The position numbers were made by a program, and so were the translations under genes. The notes beneath the pieces were generated by a model. It was not told the DNA's origin, made no database searches, and was given only the letters and a program-made list of their open reading frames with translations. Of a stretch of DNA of 64,000 nucleotides, positions 7,298-16,607 are shown one piece after another (position 1 is the first letter of the stretch; every line of letters begins with the position of its first letter). This DNA is from an uncultured Parabacteroides sp. GTDB lineage: Bacteria > Bacteroidota > Bacteroidia > Bacteroidales > Tannerellaceae. The stretch covers positions 1-64,000 of the forward strand of contig URZO01000011.1 of the NCBI GenBank assembly GCA_900552465.1, given 5' to 3'.

Positions 7298-9382
7298 ATG
7301 AAAATAACACAACTGCGCGGTGATCTCGCGGCCTTTCGCAATCTTGAACTAAGTATCGTCCTGAATGCGATGAAGACAGAAAACAGCCGGAAGCCGGTGA
7401 CGATGTTGCGACAGAATATTCTTTATCTGACACCTCACACGAAAAGCCTGGCGGCGGAAAAGATACCTGTCGTCCTGTTTGGCGTTACGCTTAAGAGAGA
7501 AGGAGAAGGCATCGGCGTCGTTTCCTATACCGGGCTGGTACTGCTTAGCATCGGCAACCTGATCGACCGGGCAGAGGCTGCCGGGATACGGAAACGTGTG
7601 GCGGGGTTTCCGCAGACGCTCACTTGCTTTATAGGATCGAGCGGGCGGAGCGTCAAGGTGGTGGTTCCTTTTACTTTGCCGAACGGTTCGCTGCCGGAGA
7701 CGGAGGAGCGGATGCAGCTTTTCCATGCGCATGCTTACCAGCGTGCCAGCCGTTATTTTGAGGCACAACTACAATTGCCCTTGGAGTGGAAAGAAGAAGG
7801 GTGGCCCGCTCCCGAACAGGGTTGCCGCCTGTCGTATGACCCTGATCTCTATTATAATCCGGACGCTTTGCCCATACGGATCGAACAGCCCTTGCAGATG
7901 CCGGCTCCGGTGACGACGCGCGAAGTACACGATGCTGAGGCAGACCCTTTGCGACGCATGGCGCCCGGATATGAACGTTATAAGCGTATCTCGCTACTCT
8001 ATGAGACCTGTCTTGCCGAGACATACCGGCAGGTTGGTCCGGAAGACGGTACGGATGAAGAACGGAAAAAGTTTATGGTGTACCTGGCGCGTAAATGCCG
8101 GCAGTCCGCCATACCAGAAGAAGATGCCGTGCGTTTTGCCCTGGTGCATCCTTTCAGAAAGGAACAAGAGATGGAGTTAAGGGCTACCTACGGTAATATC
8201 TACCGGAAAGAGATGCTTAGAAACACACAGCCCTGCATGCCCCGGCGGATGCTGGTGGCGATGCAGATGGAAGAGTTTATGACGAGGCGTTACGATTTGC
8301 GATTCAACAGGATGAAGGGATGTAAGGAATACCGCGAACGGCATTCGCTGTTTACGGACTATCGCCCGGTGACGGCCGAGACGGTTAAGAGTATCTGTTT
8401 CGAGGCTCAGTTGGAGGGTATATCGGCAATCGAATATGACGTGCAGCGGTATGTGGACTCCCGCCGCATCCCGCATTATTGGCCGGTCGAGGAGTTTCTT
8501 TACGACCTGCCCCTGTGGGACGGCGCAGACCGTATCCGTGCCCTGGCCGATTGTGTGCCTTGCGACAACGGGGAGTGGAGGGATTTCTTTTACCTCTGGT
8601 TCCTCAGCATGGTGGCGCACTGGTTGCAAATGGACAAGGAGCATGCCAACAGCACGTCGCCCTTGCTGGTCGGTCCGCAGGGTTGCCGCAAGAGCACTTT
8701 TTGCCAAAACTTGTTGCCGCCTGCACTTCGTCCGTATTATATAGACGGAATTGATCTGGGGAGCCGGAAGGATGCGGAACTGGCGCTAAACCGTTTCGCG
8801 CTGGTCAACCTGGATGAGTTCGATTCGATACCCGCCTCCCGGCAGCCCTACCTGAAGAATCTGTTGCAGAAGTCGAAGGTGACGCTCCGCAAGCCTTATG
8901 GCGAGAGTATGGAAGAGATGCGGCGTTTCGCTTCGTTCATCGCAACCTCCAATACGTTCGGTTTGCTGACCGATATGTCCGGCAGCCGGCGTTTTATCGG
9001 AGTGGAGGTAAAAGGTACGATCCGCATCGAGCCTGTCGATTATCCACAACTCTATGCACAGGCCGTAACCGCTTTGAAAGAAGGTGAACGCTATTGGTTT
9101 ACGACGGAAGAAGAGGCGCGCCTGAATAAGAATAACCGGATATTCGAGAAGCGCCCGCTGCTGGAAGAGATGTTCTTATACTATTACCGTGTCCCGGAAG
9201 AATGGGAAACGTGTGAACCTCTGTCTGCTCCCGACATCCTTATGTCGATCAGCAAACAGAGCAAGATGGACCTTACGGAAACCAAGCTGGAACAGTTCGG
9301 AAAACTAATGGCAAAATACAATGTAATGAGGAAGCTCAGGAAGGACCGGACATATTATCACCTGATCCCGATAAAGAGGTGA
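7298..9382 (+). CDS. VirE/VapE-like ATPase with BT4734-like N-terminal domain and DUF3874-like tail
   Basis: A 694-residue protein. Residues about 65-190 match the BT4734-like/VirE N-terminal domain (VVSYTGLVLLSIGNL, LTCFIGSSGRSVKVVVPF, RLSYDPDLYYNPDALPI). The core around residues 400-570 is a VapE-type P-loop ATPase related to superfamily III helicases: Walker A GPQGCRKST near 458-466, Walker B LVNLDEFD near 501-508, sensor FIATSN near 546-551, and arginine pair GSRRF near 562. The last 60 residues resemble DUF3874. Such proteins occur in Bacteroidales chromosomes and mobile elements and are thought to be replication- or phage-related, but no reaction is established. The HU-like gene follows 135 bp downstream. 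Base composition is clearly richer in GC than the fimbrial genes before it. Confidence 0.85.
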   Translation: MKITQLRGDLAAFRNLELSIVLNAMKTENSRKPVTMLRQNILYLTPHTKSLAAEKIPVVLFGVTLKREGEGIGVVSYTGLVLLSIGNLIDRAEAAGIRKRVAGFPQTLTCFIGSSGRSVKVVVPFTLPNGSLPETEERMQLFHAHAYQRASRYFEAQLQLPLEWKEEGWPAPEQGCRLSYDPDLYYNPDALPIRIEQPLQMPAPVTTREVHDAEADPLRRMAPGYERYKRISLLYETCLAETYRQVGPEDGTDEERKKFMVYLARKCRQSAIPEEDAVRFALVHPFRKEQEMELRATYGNIYRKEMLRNTQPCMPRRMLVAMQMEEFMTRRYDLRFNRMKGCKEYRERHSLFTDYRPVTAETVKSICFEAQLEGISAIEYDVQRYVDSRRIPHYWPVEEFLYDLPLWDGADRIRALADCVPCDNGEWRDFFYLWFLSMVAHWLQMDKEHANSTSPLLVGPQGCRKSTFCQNLLPPALRPYYIDGIDLGSRKDAELALNRFALVNLDEFDSIPASRQPYLKNLLQKSKVTLRKPYGESMEEMRRFASFIATSNTFGLLTDMSGSRRFIGVEVKGTIRIEPVDYPQLYAQAVTALKEGERYWFTTEEEARLNKNNRIFEKRPLLEEMFLYYYRVPEEWETCEPLSAPDILMSISKQSKMDLTETKLEQFGKLMAKYNVMRKLRKDRTYYHLIPIKR

Positions 9383-9398
9383 TGGATAACGCGGAACT

Positions 9399-9481
9399 AC
9401 CACCTACCTACCTACCACCCACCTACCACCCTTTAATACAATGACAATAAACAAGTTATAAGAAAAGGTGTTAGGTGTTAG
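9399..9481. repeat. Downstream ACCTACCACC tract and inverted CTAACACCT motif
   Basis: Repeated ACCTACC/ACCACC units at 9399-9432, then AAAGGTGTTAGGTGTTAG at 9464-9481. The latter is the reverse complement of the upstream motif at 6866-6883 in 17 of 18 positions. It fills most of the gap between the VirE-like and HU-like genes. Confidence 0.7.
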
Positions 9482-9517
9482 TTAAAATGAAAAATTTTAT
9501 ATAAAAACAAAATAGTT

Positions 9518-9943
9518 ATGAGTATACCATACAAATTTGTCCCCATTTATGATAACCTGAATAAGGAAGATGAGAAGGTAGCGGGTTTTTATCCGAAAGT
9601 AGTAAGCCGGGATACGATCCATAAAGAGCGTATGTTTGAAGAGATCTCGCGGGGATCTTCTTCCCTGCGTGCGGAACTGGCGCGCTCGTGGATGCTGATA
9701 GAAGACTATATAACGGAAAAGTTACAGGACGGCTACGATGTCTGCCTGGACGATTTATGCACGTTCGGCGTCTCGGCCAACTACCGCCGTGTGGACCGTA
9801 AAAACGAAATACGTGCCGAATCGATTTCCGTAAAAGGCATGCACGTACGTGTTTCGGAAGTCATCAACAAGAAACTGAGACGGGCTACATTCGAGCGGGA
9901 ACCGGAGGATTCTTTATCCAAACGCGTTTGCCGTCGAAGGTGA
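9518..9943 (+). CDS. HU-related DNA-binding protein
   Basis: A 141-residue protein of the Bacteroidales HU-related family. IPYKFVPIYDNLNKEDEKVAGFYPKVV at the start and DTIHKERMFEEISRGSSSLRAELARSWMLIEDYITEKLQDGYDVCLDDLCTFGVS correspond to the helical dimerisation part; KNEIRAESISVKGMHVRVSEVIN to the DNA-binding arm. Such genes very often follow VirE-like genes, as here. Inferred role: nucleoid or origin-binding partner. Odd: the last 20 codons overlap the convergent gene by 59 bp and read EPEDSLSKRVCRRR, an unusual tail for the family, so the 3' end may have been replaced by a rearrangement. Confidence 0.8.
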   Translation: MSIPYKFVPIYDNLNKEDEKVAGFYPKVVSRDTIHKERMFEEISRGSSSLRAELARSWMLIEDYITEKLQDGYDVCLDDLCTFGVSANYRRVDRKNEIRAESISVKGMHVRVSEVINKKLRRATFEREPEDSLSKRVCRRR

Positions 9944-11576
9944 TAGCCATTTTGAGGATATCGGTGAAACCGTCTTGCCGCAGGATGGCATCATACTGCT
10001 TGTCTTCGATTTGCTGCAAAGCGGAACTCAACGCTTTCTCGACCGTCTCTGTCGGGCGCAGGCGCTTCAGTTCCATAATCACAGCTTGCCCCTTACCGCC
10101 TTTCGGACGCAGGAGGATGTCGTAGCGACCGAAACCGGATTCGCGGTTGCTGCTGACCTCGTAGTCCGACATGCCCGCCAGCAATCCTAACAGGAAGGCC
10201 TGGTAAACCTTTTCCGGCTCACGCCCGTTGGTGTCATAATAGGAAAAGGTATTGACGACAAAGTCGTTCAACAACTCTTCAAAATATTCGATGTCACCCG
10301 CACGTAATGCCTGCAACATCAGCTCCAGGCGGTCGTTCTTCACCGGACCGTTATTGATCCAGCTGCGGATTATGGTGAAGAAAACAGTTCTTACTTCGCG
10401 ATTTGGAACCTGCAAAGTATATTCCATCAAGTCGTCGTTGTTCTTTACCGGATCGGAGGCCTTCAGGTAGCCGCTGAAAAGCATAAATGACCAGATATTG
10501 GTTGTTTCTGCCAACAAATCAGGAAACGCTAACTTGTCGTTTATCACGCTGCGGATCGGTTCGCCCTGTATCAGCGACTCCACCCCCATACGTATCTGCG
10601 ACGGGCCGTCGGCAAGCAGGTGACGCAAGAGGACATCAGAACCGGTATTCACCCAGTAGGGAGCCAGGACGCCGCCCTTATTTACAAAAGAAAGCACAGA
10701 CCAGGGATTATAGACCGTTTGATCTCCGAACAGATAGCCGTTGTACCAGTTCTTCACCTCGTCTTTCTGACCACCGAACGAATAGTCGGTTAGCATTCGG
10801 TCCGTTTCTTCCTGCGTAAAACCGAAAGAAGTACACATCGGGAGTTCCAGGATCGTATCTACATCTATGTTATTCAATCCGCTGAAAATAGATTCTTTGC
10901 TGACCCGCAGGATACCCGTAATAACGCCGCGGAAAATATCCGTATTGTCCTTAAACACCAAACTCATAAAGTTGCGCATAAAGCCGATCATGCGGTCATA
11001 ATATCCTTTGTCGAAAGCGACATGGATCGGCGTGTCATACTCATCGAGCAGCACGAGGGGCGGCATGCCCCAATGAGTCGCCAACAGACCGGATAAAAAA
11101 AGCAATGAGTTTTGGATCATGACCTCGTCTGCCTGTAGCATGAGTATCTGATTGAACCACAGTCGGTCCAGCTCGGACAGATCGTCGTCCAGCAAATACC
11201 GGTGACGGGCAAATTCCTGTTGCATCTGTATTTTGATCTGAGACAGGGTCGCTTCAAACGTATCGCCCTTGCAGTCCTTCAGCGTAACCAATATCACCGG
11301 ATATTTCCCTTGATACCGGTCGAAATCTTTCCATTGTTCGATGCTTTTGCCCTCGAACAGCGGACGATAGACGTTACCTTCCGTCTTCTCGAAGAAATAG
11401 CGAAGTGTGGAAAGGTTCAGCGTCTTGCCAAAACGACGAGGACGCGGAAGAAGTGTGATCAAACTGCCTTCTTCTATGATCTGGCGGATAAAATCGGTCT
11501 TATCCACATAATAATAATCTTCGTCTATCAGCTTCTTATAATCACTGATGCCTATCGGTAACTTTTTCCGGTCCAT
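9885..11576 (-). CDS. AAA-ATPase-like protein with C-terminal PD-(D/E)XK nuclease domain
   Basis: A 563-residue protein of a family abundant in Bacteroidetes (AAA-ATPase_like plus PDDEXK_9). Near the start, IGISDYKKLIDEDYYYVDKT and LPRPRRFGKTLNLSTL give the family's P-loop, and LVLLDEYDTPI is Walker B (about residue 180). The C-terminal part has GFGRYDILLRP and AVIMELKRL, the D and E-x-K of the PD-(D/E)XK fold. Known: family function is unproven; a mobile-element or defence role has been suggested. It is transcribed alone from a likely promoter at 11601-11608. Its 3' end overlaps the HU-like gene by 59 bp. A second member lies at 46818-48368. Confidence 0.85.
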   Translation of the reverse strand: MDRKKLPIGISDYKKLIDEDYYYVDKTDFIRQIIEEGSLITLLPRPRRFGKTLNLSTLRYFFEKTEGNVYRPLFEGKSIEQWKDFDRYQGKYPVILVTLKDCKGDTFEATLSQIKIQMQQEFARHRYLLDDDLSELDRLWFNQILMLQADEVMIQNSLLFLSGLLATHWGMPPLVLLDEYDTPIHVAFDKGYYDRMIGFMRNFMSLVFKDNTDIFRGVITGILRVSKESIFSGLNNIDVDTILELPMCTSFGFTQEETDRMLTDYSFGGQKDEVKNWYNGYLFGDQTVYNPWSVLSFVNKGGVLAPYWVNTGSDVLLRHLLADGPSQIRMGVESLIQGEPIRSVINDKLAFPDLLAETTNIWSFMLFSGYLKASDPVKNNDDLMEYTLQVPNREVRTVFFTIIRSWINNGPVKNDRLELMLQALRAGDIEYFEELLNDFVVNTFSYYDTNGREPEKVYQAFLLGLLAGMSDYEVSSNRESGFGRYDILLRPKGGKGQAVIMELKRLRPTETVEKALSSALQQIEDKQYDAILRQDGFTDILKMAITFDGKRVWIKNPPVPARM

Positions 11577-11600
11577 ATATCACTGTTTTTATCGTGCTTA

Positions 11601-11608
11601 CAAATATA
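11601..11608 (-). promoter_or_regulatory. -7 element for the AAA/PD-(D/E)XK gene
   Basis: TATATTTG on the minus strand (TAnnTTTG), 24 bp before the ATG at 11576. No clear -33 element. Confidence 0.45.
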
Positions 11609-11653
11609 GGAATAACGGACCGATATTCATAATTCTTTCCTGCCTTTGTGAAG

Positions 11654-12289
11654 TTACCGGCTCCGGAACATATACCCCAGCGACAACGTCACGTTGTTCT
11701 GATAAAGGGAAGATTCGCCTTCGCGCTCGACAGCCCGGCGATCCAATGTACCGCAAAGGGCACTGACGGAGAAGAAGTAACGGCTGTAGTCGACACGCAA
11801 GCCGACATTCACGCCCAAATCGAACGTTTTGAGATCCGTTTCCTTGTCCTGCCCGAAATGGATATCTACATTCTGGTTTTGGGTTTTCATCTTGCCGAAC
11901 AGGGAGAAATCGAGGGCCGGACCGGCATAGACACCTAACTGCACATCATTTATATTAAATGTATAGGCCAGGTTCAACGGAACCTGTATGGAATAGTAAT
12001 TGCATTTATTGAGGGAGTTTTTCGCACCATCCACCTGAAAGTTGGAGATGAAAGAACCGCCCTGGTTGGTAAAGGCCAGTTCGGGCCGCAAAGACAGTCC
12101 CTTATATAGATGTATGTCGGCAAGCCCTGCCACACTAAAACCAAAACGGGCTCCAGCTTTATATGTGCCTTCCACTTTTTGCACCAGAGAAGAGTAAGCA
12201 CCACCCGCACGCACACCGAAAGCGACCTGGGCCACAGTCGGCATAATCATCAACACACTTAAAAAGACAATAAATATAATTTTTCTCAT
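11654..12289 (-). CDS. Outer-membrane beta-barrel protein (porin-family, PorT-like)
   Basis: A 211-residue protein with a cleavable signal peptide (MRKIIFIVFLSVLMIMPTVAQ). The alternating strands are typical of the small outer-membrane barrel family OMP_b-brl_2: VAFGVRAGGAYSSL, RFGFSVAGLADIHL, LSLRPELAFTNQGGSF, IQVPLNLAYTF, VQLGVYAGPALDFSLFG, FDLGVNVGLRVDYSRYFFSVS, and a last strand NVTLSLGYMFRSR ending in Arg after an aromatic. Ligand and role are unknown. It stands alone, divergent from dnaE, with a likely promoter at 12316-12323. Confidence 0.8.
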   Translation of the reverse strand: MRKIIFIVFLSVLMIMPTVAQVAFGVRAGGAYSSLVQKVEGTYKAGARFGFSVAGLADIHLYKGLSLRPELAFTNQGGSFISNFQVDGAKNSLNKCNYYSIQVPLNLAYTFNINDVQLGVYAGPALDFSLFGKMKTQNQNVDIHFGQDKETDLKTFDLGVNVGLRVDYSRYFFSVSALCGTLDRRAVEREGESSLYQNNVTLSLGYMFRSR

Positions 12290-12315
12290 ATAGCAAACCT
12301 TCTAATTCTTATGAG

Positions 12316-12323
12316 CAAAGATA
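12316..12323 (-). promoter_or_regulatory. -7 element for the outer-membrane barrel gene
   Basis: TATCTTTG on the minus strand, exact TAnnTTTG, 27 bp before the ATG at 12289. Confidence 0.5.
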
Positions 12324-12417
12324 GAGTTTTTCAATCGGATTATAGCAGACGATATGAGAAAATAACAAAATAAGCCGTATCTTTATAGGCCGAAATAAAA
12401 CAGGATCAAGATTAGAT

Positions 12418-15400
12418 ATGGAACCATTTATACACCTCCACGTACATACCCAGTATTCACTTCTGGACGGACAAGCCTCTATTGACGCATTGATTGACAA
12501 AGCGCAGAAAGACGGGATGCGGTCGATCGCCGTCACCGACCATGGGGTGATGTTCGGGATAAAAGAGTTTTTCAACAAGGTTTCCAAGAAAAACAGCAAA
12601 CCTTTAGATGCAATCAAAGGATACGAGAAAGAGCTGAAGGAGCTGAAAGGCAAAACGGAACTTACAGCAGAAGAACAAACCCGTCTCGAAGAAATACCGG
12701 CAAAAATAGAAGAAGAAAAGAAAAAGATATTCAAGCCGATCTTCGGTTGCGAGTGCTACTGTGCCCGGCACGGGCGGCACAGCAAACTGGCTTCGCAAGA
12801 CGACCGGAGCGGCTGGCACCTGATTGTCCTGGCCAAGAATCTGAACGGGTACAAGAACCTGATCAAGATGGTTTCCCTCTCCTGGACGGAAGGTTTCTAC
12901 GGACGGCCGCGTATCGACAAGGAACTGCTGGAAAAATATCACGAAGACCTGATCGTCTGTTCCGCCTGTATCGGTGGAGAGGTGCCGCAGCACATCATGC
13001 ACGGACGGATGGACAAAGCGGAAGAATCGGTTCTCTGGTTCAAGAACCTCTTCGGAGAGGATTATTACCTGGAGATACAGCGCCATGAAACCCACGACCC
13101 GTCGGCAGCCCAGGACACTTATCTCCACCAGGTGGAAGTCAACAAGGTCATACTCGAACTGGCACGCAAACATAATATAAAGGTAATCGCAACCAACGAC
13201 GTCCATTTCGTCAATGCCGAAGATGCCGAAGCGCACGACCGGCTGATCTGCCTTAGTACGGGTAAAGACCTGGACGATCCGAACCGTATGCGCTACACCA
13301 AGCAGGAATGGATGAAAACGACGGCGGAGATGAACGCGATCTTTTCGGATGTTCCCGAAGCGCTGAGCAATACGCTCGAAATAGCCGATAAGGTCGAATT
13401 CTATTCCATCGACCACGGCCCTATCATGCCGACCTTTGCCATCCCCGAAGATTTCGGGACGGAAGAAAGCTACCGCGAGAAGTTCAGCGAACAGGACCTG
13501 TTCGAGGAATTTACGCGCGACGAAAACGGGAATGTGGTGCTGAGCGAAGAGGCGGCACACGACAAGATAAAGAAGTTGGGCGGATATGAAAAACTGTACC
13601 GCATCAAGCTGGAAGCCGACTACCTGAAAAAGATTACCTACGACGGGGCGAAGATCTGCTACGGAGACGATCTGACCGACGAAGTGAAGGAACGTCTGAA
13701 CTTCGAATTGCATATCATGAAGACGATGGGTTTCCCGGGATACTTCCTGATCGTGCAGGACTTTATCCGCGCCGCCCGCGAAGAACTGGGCGTCTCGGTC
13801 GGTCCCGGCCGTGGATCGGCTGCCGGTTCGGCCGTAGCCTACTGCTTAGGGATCACAAAGATCGACCCGATTAAATACGACCTGCTGTTCGAACGTTTCC
13901 TGAACCCGGACCGTATCTCCCTCCCCGATATCGATACCGACTTCGATGATGACGGCCGCGGCGAGGTGCTCCGGTGGGTAACGGAAAAATACGGCGCCGA
14001 GCGCGTGGCGCATATCATTACCTACGGCACGATGGCGACCAAGTCGGCCATCAAGGATGTGGCGCGTGTGCAGAAGCTGCCGCTATCCGAATCGAACCGC
14101 CTGGCCAAGCTTGTACCGGATAAGATTCCGGATATGAAAAAGTTCAAGTTGGGAGACGCTATCAACTATGTGCCGGAACTGAAAGAGGCGGCCACAGGAA
14201 ATGATCCTTTGGCACGCGATACGCTGAAATACGCACAAATGCTGGAAGGGAATGTCCGCAACACCGGCGTACATGCCTGTGGCGTTATCATCGGGCGTTA
14301 TGACATATCGGACGTCGTACCCGTCAGTACGGCCAAAGACAAAGATACGGGCGAAGAAATGCTGGTAACCCAGTATGAAGGTTCCGTGATCGAAGAGACA
14401 GGATTGATCAAGATGGACTTCCTGGGACTGAAAACATTGTCTATCATCAAGGAAGCAATCGAAAACATACGCCTGACGACAGGGCATGAACTGGACATCG
14501 ACCATATCAGCCTGGAAGATCCGGCGACCTACAAACTGTATTGCGACGGAAAGACCACCGGTACCTTCCAGTTTGAATCCGCCGGCATGCAGAAATACCT
14601 GAAGGAGCTGCAACCGTCCAAGTTTGAAGACCTGATCGCGATGAATGCCCTCTACCGTCCGGGGCCTATGGACTATATACCTTCTTTTATTGCCCGTAAG
14701 CATGGTAAAGAGGAGATCAAGTACGACATTCCGGTCATGGAGCGCTATCTGAAAGACACCTATGGCATTACGGTCTATCAGGAACAGGTCATGCTTCTGT
14801 CCCGCCTGCTGGCTAACTTCACGCGTGGCGAGAGCGACGCCCTTCGTAAGGCAATGGGTAAGAAGTTGATCGAGAAGATGAACCACCTGAAATCCAAATT
14901 TATGGCAGGCGGGAAGGCGAACGGTTACGAGGAAAGCACTTTGCAGAAGATCTGGTCCGACTGGGAAAAATTCGCTTCCTACGCGTTCAATAAGAGCCAT
15001 GCGACCTGCTATTCGTGGGTGGCTTACCAGACAGCTTACCTGAAAGCCAACTATCCGTCCGAATATATGGCGGCCGTCCTGAGCCGAAGTTTGTCCAACA
15101 TCGTGGATATCACGAAGTTTATGGACGAATGTAAGGCGATGGGTATCCAGGTGCTCGGGCCGGATGTGAACGAATCGATCCTCAAGTTCAGTGTAGACAA
15201 GGACAAGAACATCCGTTTCGGTCTGGGAGCCGTGAAAGGTGTCGGCGAAGCAGCTGTCCAGAACATTATCGATGTACGGAAGAAGGACGGGCCGTTCAAG
15301 AATATCTTCGATTTCGTGGAACGTGTCAGTCTGACTGCCTGCAATAAAAAGAACATCGAATCGCTGGCTCTGGCCGGGGCTTTCGACAATTTCGGCATCC

Positions 15401-16218
15401 AGCGCGAGCAGTTCTTTGCCGAAACCGGAAAAGGGGAAATATTTCTGGAGACGCTCGTACGCTACGGTAATAAGTATCAGACGGACAAGAGCACAGCCAC
15501 CAACTCGCTGTTCGGTGGAGACGTACAGGTAGAGATCGCCAAGCCGGAAATCCCGAAATGTGAACGCTGGAGCGACCTGGAACGCCTGAACAAGGAGAAA
15601 GAGTTGGTCGGCATCTATCTTTCCGCCCACCCGTTGGACGAGTTCCGTATTATATTAACATATGTCTGCAACACCGGCATGGTGGAAATCAACGATAAGG
15701 AAAACCTGGTCGGAAAGGAACTGCTGTTCGGCGGTATCGTGACCGACTTCCGGGAAGGTATGACAAAGAAAGGAAATCCGTATGGCATCATCAAAATAGA
15801 AGACTTTACGGGTAGCGGCGAGATAGCCCTGTTCGGAAAAGATTATGTCGAATACAGCAAATTCGGGAAGCGGGGGATGTACCTGCTGATCAAAGCACGC
15901 GTGGAAGACCGCTACAATTCCGGCCGGCTCAGCCTGTCGATCGGGTCGATCCAATTGTTGCAGGATGAAAAAGACCGTCTGATCGAAAAAATCAGCATCA
16001 CGGTCCCGATCCACGACCTGGACGAACCGACCGTAAACGAACTTTCGACTTTGATAAAGAACAATCCGGGGCAGAGCCTGTTATATTTTAAAGTGGTTGA
16101 CGGCGAGCACAACATCACGCAGAATTTCTTCTCGCAGAACATACGTCTCAACGTCACACACAATCTGGTCGAGTTCCTGCAAACAAATGAAAATATTGAC
16201 TTTAAAATTAATGGTTAG
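12418..16218 (+). CDS. dnaE: DNA polymerase III subunit alpha
   Basis: A 1266-residue replicative polymerase catalytic subunit. The N-terminal PHP domain shows HLHVHTQYSLLDG at residues 6-18 and VTDHGVMFGIKEF; an inserted charged helix (around 60-105) is usual in Bacteroidetes. The polymerase core includes GPGRGSAAGSAVAYCLGIT, PDIDTDFDDDGR (catalytic Asp504 and Asp506) and KMDFLGLKT (Asp667). Later come YRPGPMDYIPSFIARKHG, the helix-hairpin-helix region and an OB-fold (GGIVTDFREGMTKKGNPYGIIKIEDFTGSGEI). Length and motifs are complete. It synthesises DNA within the polymerase III holoenzyme. A near-consensus -7 element, TATCTTTA, lies at 12378-12385. trxA follows with its own promoter. Confidence 0.98.
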   Translation: MEPFIHLHVHTQYSLLDGQASIDALIDKAQKDGMRSIAVTDHGVMFGIKEFFNKVSKKNSKPLDAIKGYEKELKELKGKTELTAEEQTRLEEIPAKIEEEKKKIFKPIFGCECYCARHGRHSKLASQDDRSGWHLIVLAKNLNGYKNLIKMVSLSWTEGFYGRPRIDKELLEKYHEDLIVCSACIGGEVPQHIMHGRMDKAEESVLWFKNLFGEDYYLEIQRHETHDPSAAQDTYLHQVEVNKVILELARKHNIKVIATNDVHFVNAEDAEAHDRLICLSTGKDLDDPNRMRYTKQEWMKTTAEMNAIFSDVPEALSNTLEIADKVEFYSIDHGPIMPTFAIPEDFGTEESYREKFSEQDLFEEFTRDENGNVVLSEEAAHDKIKKLGGYEKLYRIKLEADYLKKITYDGAKICYGDDLTDEVKERLNFELHIMKTMGFPGYFLIVQDFIRAAREELGVSVGPGRGSAAGSAVAYCLGITKIDPIKYDLLFERFLNPDRISLPDIDTDFDDDGRGEVLRWVTEKYGAERVAHIITYGTMATKSAIKDVARVQKLPLSESNRLAKLVPDKIPDMKKFKLGDAINYVPELKEAATGNDPLARDTLKYAQMLEGNVRNTGVHACGVIIGRYDISDVVPVSTAKDKDTGEEMLVTQYEGSVIEETGLIKMDFLGLKTLSIIKEAIENIRLTTGHELDIDHISLEDPATYKLYCDGKTTGTFQFESAGMQKYLKELQPSKFEDLIAMNALYRPGPMDYIPSFIARKHGKEEIKYDIPVMERYLKDTYGITVYQEQVMLLSRLLANFTRGESDALRKAMGKKLIEKMNHLKSKFMAGGKANGYEESTLQKIWSDWEKFASYAFNKSHATCYSWVAYQTAYLKANYPSEYMAAVLSRSLSNIVDITKFMDECKAMGIQVLGPDVNESILKFSVDKDKNIRFGLGAVKGVGEAAVQNIIDVRKKDGPFKNIFDFVERVSLTACNKKNIESLALAGAFDNFGIQREQFFAETGKGEIFLETLVRYGNKYQTDKSTATNSLFGGDVQVEIAKPEIPKCERWSDLERLNKEKELVGIYLSAHPLDEFRIILTYVCNTGMVEINDKENLVGKELLFGGIVTDFREGMTKKGNPYGIIKIEDFTGSGEIALFGKDYVEYSKFGKRGMYLLIKARVEDRYNSGRLSLSIGSIQLLQDEKDRLIEKISITVPIHDLDEPTVNELSTLIKNNPGQSLLYFKVVDGEHNITQNFFSQNIRLNVTHNLVEFLQTNENIDFKING

Positions 16219-16220
16219 TA

Positions 16221-16252
16221 TTTGTCGGATGCAGAAAGAATTTGTATTTTTG
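16221..16252 (+). promoter_or_regulatory. Promoter of trxA
   Basis: TTTG at 16221-16224 and TATTTTTG at 16245-16252, separated by 20 bp: a full match to the Bacteroides TTTG-N19-21-TAnnTTTG promoter, 40 bp before the trxA ATG and just after the dnaE stop codon. Confidence 0.75.
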
Positions 16253-16292
16253 GCGACTCTAAACAGAAACAAATTAAATAGATATAATTATT

Positions 16293-16607
16293 ATGGCACT
16301 ACAAGTTACAGATGCGAATTTTGAAGAGTTGGTAAACTCTGGTAAGCCTATGGTCCTTGACTTTTGGGCAGAATGGTGTGGCCCTTGCCGCATGGTCGCT
16401 CCGATCATCGATGAGTTGGCAACCGAATATGAAGGCCGTGTGACAATCGGCAAAATGGATGTAGACAACAACAACGATGTGGTCGCACAGTTTGGTATCC
16501 GCAACATCCCGACCGTCCTTTTCTTCAAAGACGGTAAGATGGTAGACAAACAGGTCGGAGCTGCTCCCAAACCTACATTCGTCTCCAAGATCGACGCACT
16601 TTTATAA
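16293..16607 (+). CDS. trxA: Thioredoxin
   Basis: A 104-residue classical thioredoxin. The active site WCGPC is at residues 28-32, followed by KMDVDNNNDVVAQFGIRNIPTVLFFKDGKMV with the conserved cis-proline in IPT. No signal peptide, so it acts in the cytosol as a general protein disulfide reductase (ribonucleotide reductase, peroxiredoxins, methionine sulfoxide reductase are known family clients). It has its own promoter at 16221-16252. The 3' end overlaps the convergent mnmD gene by 6 bp. Confidence 0.97.
   Translation: MALQVTDANFEELVNSGKPMVLDFWAEWCGPCRMVAPIIDELATEYEGRVTIGKMDVDNNNDVVAQFGIRNIPTVLFFKDGKMVDKQVGAAPKPTFVSKIDALL

Noticed and set aside
12604..13713. Long minus-strand frame of 369 codons within dnaE
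   Set aside because: Shadow of the GC-rich third-position pattern of dnaE; the sense protein is complete with catalytic motifs.
14083..15630. Minus-strand frame of 515 codons within dnaE
   Set aside because: Same reason; composition is typical of an antisense shadow and no domain is recognisable.
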